DNA from: Bacillota bacterium
GTDB lineage: Bacteria > Bacillota > Bacilli > Bacillales_B > DSM-18226
NCBI GenBank assembly: GCA_030705665.1
Contig: JAUZQA010000215.1
Span: 1 to 7,213 of the forward strand
Direction: 5' to 3'
Length of the DNA stretch: 7,213 bases
In this document: positions 5,599 to 7,213 of the stretch, piece after piece
How the letters are laid out: the number at the start of each line of letters is the position of its first letter
How positions within the stretch are numbered: position 1 is the stretch's first letter
Translations under genes and position numbers: made by a program
The notes under the pieces: model-generated
What the model saw: the letters and a program-made list of their open reading frames with translations, nothing else
Databases searched by the model: none
Told to the model about the DNA's origin: nothing

Positions 5599-6336
5599 AT
5601 GGAACGATTGCAAAAAGTAATAGCCCGTGCCGGTATTGCATCGAGAAGAAAAGCAGAAGAGCTTATTATCGGAGGAAAGGTAAAGGTTAACGGACAAATA
5701 GTCAAAGAACTGGGTACGAAGGTTTCGTCAGCAGATAAAGTTGAAGTTAATGAGATTCCTATTGAAAGGGAAATCCCTGTATATTTTTTGCTTTATAAAC
5801 CTCGTGGCGTTATTTCAAGTGTTCAGGATGATAAAGGGAGAAAAGTTGTAACAGATTTCTTCCTCAACATAAAGGAGAGAATTTATCCTGTCGGCCGACT
5901 TGATTACGATACATCTGGTTTAATTATTATGACAAATGATGGGGAATTTGCAAATATCCTTATGCATCCTCGCGGGGAAATCGAAAAAGTCTATGTTGCC
6001 AAAACAAAAGGAATTCCCTCTAAAGAAAGTTTACGAAAGCTTGAAAAAGGAATCATGCTTGATGATGGAAAAACTGCTCCAGCAAAAGTGAAAATGCTCT
6101 CATTAGACAAGAAAAAGGAAACTTCAATTATTGAAATTGCCATTCATGAAGGGCGGAATCGCCAGGTTCGCCGAATGTTCGAAGCAATTGGGCATGAAGT
6201 ATTAAAATTAAAACGTGAACGATATGGGTTTTTAACACTAGCAGGATTAACAGCAGGCGATGCAAGGGAACTTACTCCACACGAGGTAAAACAGCTTAGG
6301 GCACTCGCCATGGAAACGCATCAAAAAAAATCTTAA
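5599..6336 (+). CDS. rluB: 23S rRNA pseudouridine synthase RluB (RsuA/RluB family)
   Basis: The product is 245 residues. It converts a uridine to pseudouridine in 23S rRNA near the peptidyl-transferase region (position 2605 in E. coli numbering for RluB). An S4 RNA-binding domain occupies about 1-60: ERLQKVIARAGIASRRKAEE, then KVKVNGQIVKELGTKV. The catalytic domain follows with VYFLLYKPRGVISS (61-74) and GRLDYDTSGLIIMTNDGE (99-116). Asp102 in GRLD is the expected nucleophile. IHEGRNRQVRRMFEAIGH is the other family signature. The start is ATG 5599, with GAGGTGATC 5-13 nt upstream, one of the longest anti-16S matches in the window. It has its own vegetative promoter. As in B. subtilis it sits just ahead of resA, and no terminator is visible in the 93-bp gap, so read-through into res is possible. 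Assignment to RluB rather than another RsuA-family member relies partly on gene order. Confidence 0.94.
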   Translation: MERLQKVIARAGIASRRKAEELIIGGKVKVNGQIVKELGTKVSSADKVEVNEIPIEREIPVYFLLYKPRGVISSVQDDKGRKVVTDFFLNIKERIYPVGRLDYDTSGLIIMTNDGEFANILMHPRGEIEKVYVAKTKGIPSKESLRKLEKGIMLDDGKTAPAKVKMLSLDKKKETSIIEIAIHEGRNRQVRRMFEAIGHEVLKLKRERYGFLTLAGLTAGDARELTPHEVKQLRALAMETHQKKS

Positions 6337-6429
6337 AATTCACGTATAAATTCGTGCGTTATCACTGTATTTATGCTAATAATTGGTATAGGAGAGTTTA
6401 ATGGTTTTGGTTCAAAGGGGGGAGGCAAT

Positions 6430-6954
6430 ATGAAAAAACAACGTTTAATGATCAGAACAATCATTTTACTTGTATTAGGTACAGCTGTCGCCTATACTCT
6501 ATATCAAAATTTTACAAAAGACCAGCAAATTGAAGTAAAAGTAGGTGAAACGGCACCAGATTTTGTTTTGACTGACATGCAGGGTCATAAACATAAGCTT
6601 TCAGATTATAAAGGCCAAGGTGTGTTTCTCAACTTTTGGGGAACATGGTGTAAGCCATGTGCCACAGAAATGCCCTACATAAACAACCAGTATCATCAAT
6701 TTAAGGACGAAGGGGTACAAGTACTGGCCGTAAACGTTAGTGAATCAAAGCTCGCGGTTACTAAATTTGCTGAGAGTCATAATCTCGATTTCCCCATAGT
6801 AATTGACAACGATGGTCAAGTTCAAGCTGCCTACGGCATAGACCCGCTTCCTGCAACATTTTTAATTGACAAAAACGGAAAAGTGGTAAAATATTTTACC
6901 GGTCAATTAACCGAGGAAACGGTCAAGGATTTAATGAACCAAATTAAACCATAA
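6430..6954 (+). CDS. resA: Membrane-anchored thiol-disulfide oxidoreductase ResA
   Basis: The product is 174 residues from the preferred start. ResA is a thioredoxin-like protein on the outer face of the membrane that reduces the heme-binding CXXC of apocytochrome c before heme attachment. One membrane anchor covers about 9-25 after a basic start (MKKQRLMIRT), with no cleavage site. The extracellular domain begins near 38 (GETAPDFVLTDMQGHKHKLS). The active site is WCKPC with Cys74 and Cys77, and Glu80, a residue important in B. subtilis ResA, falls at the same number. The cis-Pro motif is DPLPATFLID, after VNVSESKLAV. The frame extends upstream to ATG 6373, but ATG 6430 follows a purine-rich AAAGGGGGGAGG ribosome site (6414-6425) and gives the family N-terminus. 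It ends a few codons earlier than I recall for B. subtilis. resB follows after 19 bp, so they form one operon. Confidence 0.96.
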   Translation: MKKQRLMIRTIILLVLGTAVAYTLYQNFTKDQQIEVKVGETAPDFVLTDMQGHKHKLSDYKGQGVFLNFWGTWCKPCATEMPYINNQYHQFKDEGVQVLAVNVSESKLAVTKFAESHNLDFPIVIDNDGQVQAAYGIDPLPATFLIDKNGKVVKYFTGQLTEETVKDLMNQIKP

Positions 6955-6973
6955 TGTGTGGGGAGTTTTGAAT

Positions 6974-7213
6974 ATGAATGATGTTAAATGTGAATGCGGG
7001 CATGTTAATCCACATGGCACGGTTTTTTGTGAAGCATGCGGGAAGATCCTTCAGGGGGAAGAGACTGGGAATCAAGTAATAGATATGCGCTATGAAGGTA
7101 GTGCCCGCCGCTCACAGACGTATAATAAAACAATTATTGATAAGGTATGGAATTTCTTTTCTTCCGTAAAAGTGGGTGTCTGGTTAATCCTGATTACTTT
7201 GGTTGCCTCGGCA
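6974..7213 (+). CDS. resB: Cytochrome c biogenesis protein ResB, N-terminal 80 residues (3' end outside window)
   Basis: ATG 6974, with GGGGAG at 6960-6965 eight nt upstream, opens a frame that runs to the window edge (80 codons). ResB with ResC forms the system II complex that carries heme across the membrane and attaches it to apocytochrome c; ResA supplies the reduced substrate. The visible part has a short cytoplasmic zinc-ribbon-like head with Cys6, Cys8, Cys19 and Cys22 (CEC, then CEACG). Next come the conserved DMRYEGSARRSQTYNKTI (37-54) and WNFFSSVKVGVWLILITLVA, the start of the first membrane segment. This closely matches the B. subtilis ResB N-terminus as I recall it. Most of the protein (over 500 residues in the family) lies beyond the window. 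Confidence 0.95.
   Translation, partial: MNDVKCECGHVNPHGTVFCEACGKILQGEETGNQVIDMRYEGSARRSQTYNKTIIDKVWNFFSSVKVGVWLILITLVASA

Noticed and set aside
6337..6362. Terminator between rluB and resA
   Set aside because: Only a 4-bp CACG/CGTG stem with an 8-nt loop and no T tract; too weak to call.
6373..6429. Upstream in-frame ATG adding 19 residues to ResA
   Set aside because: No ribosome site precedes it. The added segment contains the AAAGGGGGGAGG site for ATG 6430, and the family N-terminus begins at MKK.

Overview
The window is a stretch of a low-GC, spore-forming Bacillaceae chromosome (Bacillus sensu lato). It follows the order familiar from Bacillus subtilis: scpA - scpB - ypuI - dacB - spmA - spmB - rluB - resA - resB. 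All genes read on the + strand. Protein similarity to the B. subtilis counterparts, judged from memory, is strong throughout, but two genes break that order. One is a 139-aa protein of unknown function between scpB and ypuI. The other is a long Fe/Mn superoxide dismutase between ypuI and dacB. Species cannot be fixed from the sequence alone.

Layout. 1-730: the 3' end of scpA overlaps scpB, giving the two non-SMC subunits of the chromosome condensin. 806-1744: the unknown gene and ypuI, closed by a strong terminator. 1801-2824: a self-contained unit with a sigma-E-like promoter, the sod gene and a terminator. 2825-3173: a gene-free stretch holding a GC-rich 133-bp palindromic repeat, a weak hairpin and a sigma-E-like promoter for dacB. 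3174-5505: the sporulation operon dacB-spmA-spmB with its terminator. 5517-6336: a vegetative-type promoter and rluB. 6430-7213: resA and the first 80 codons of resB, the start of the cytochrome c maturation operon.

How the genes work together. ScpA and ScpB act with SMC in chromosome organisation and segregation. DacB, SpmA and SpmB act in the mother cell on spore cortex cross-linking and spore core dehydration. The superoxide dismutase has a promoter-like sequence of the same mother-cell type just upstream, so a sporulation role is a reasonable inference. RluB modifies 23S rRNA. ResA and ResB reduce apocytochrome c and deliver heme to it outside the membrane.

Most of the window is ordinary conserved core genome. 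No clearly new multi-gene system is visible. The items most worth a second look are the sod unit with its sigma-E-like promoter, the palindromic repeat with two identical opposed internal loops, and the unrecognised gene at 806-1225.
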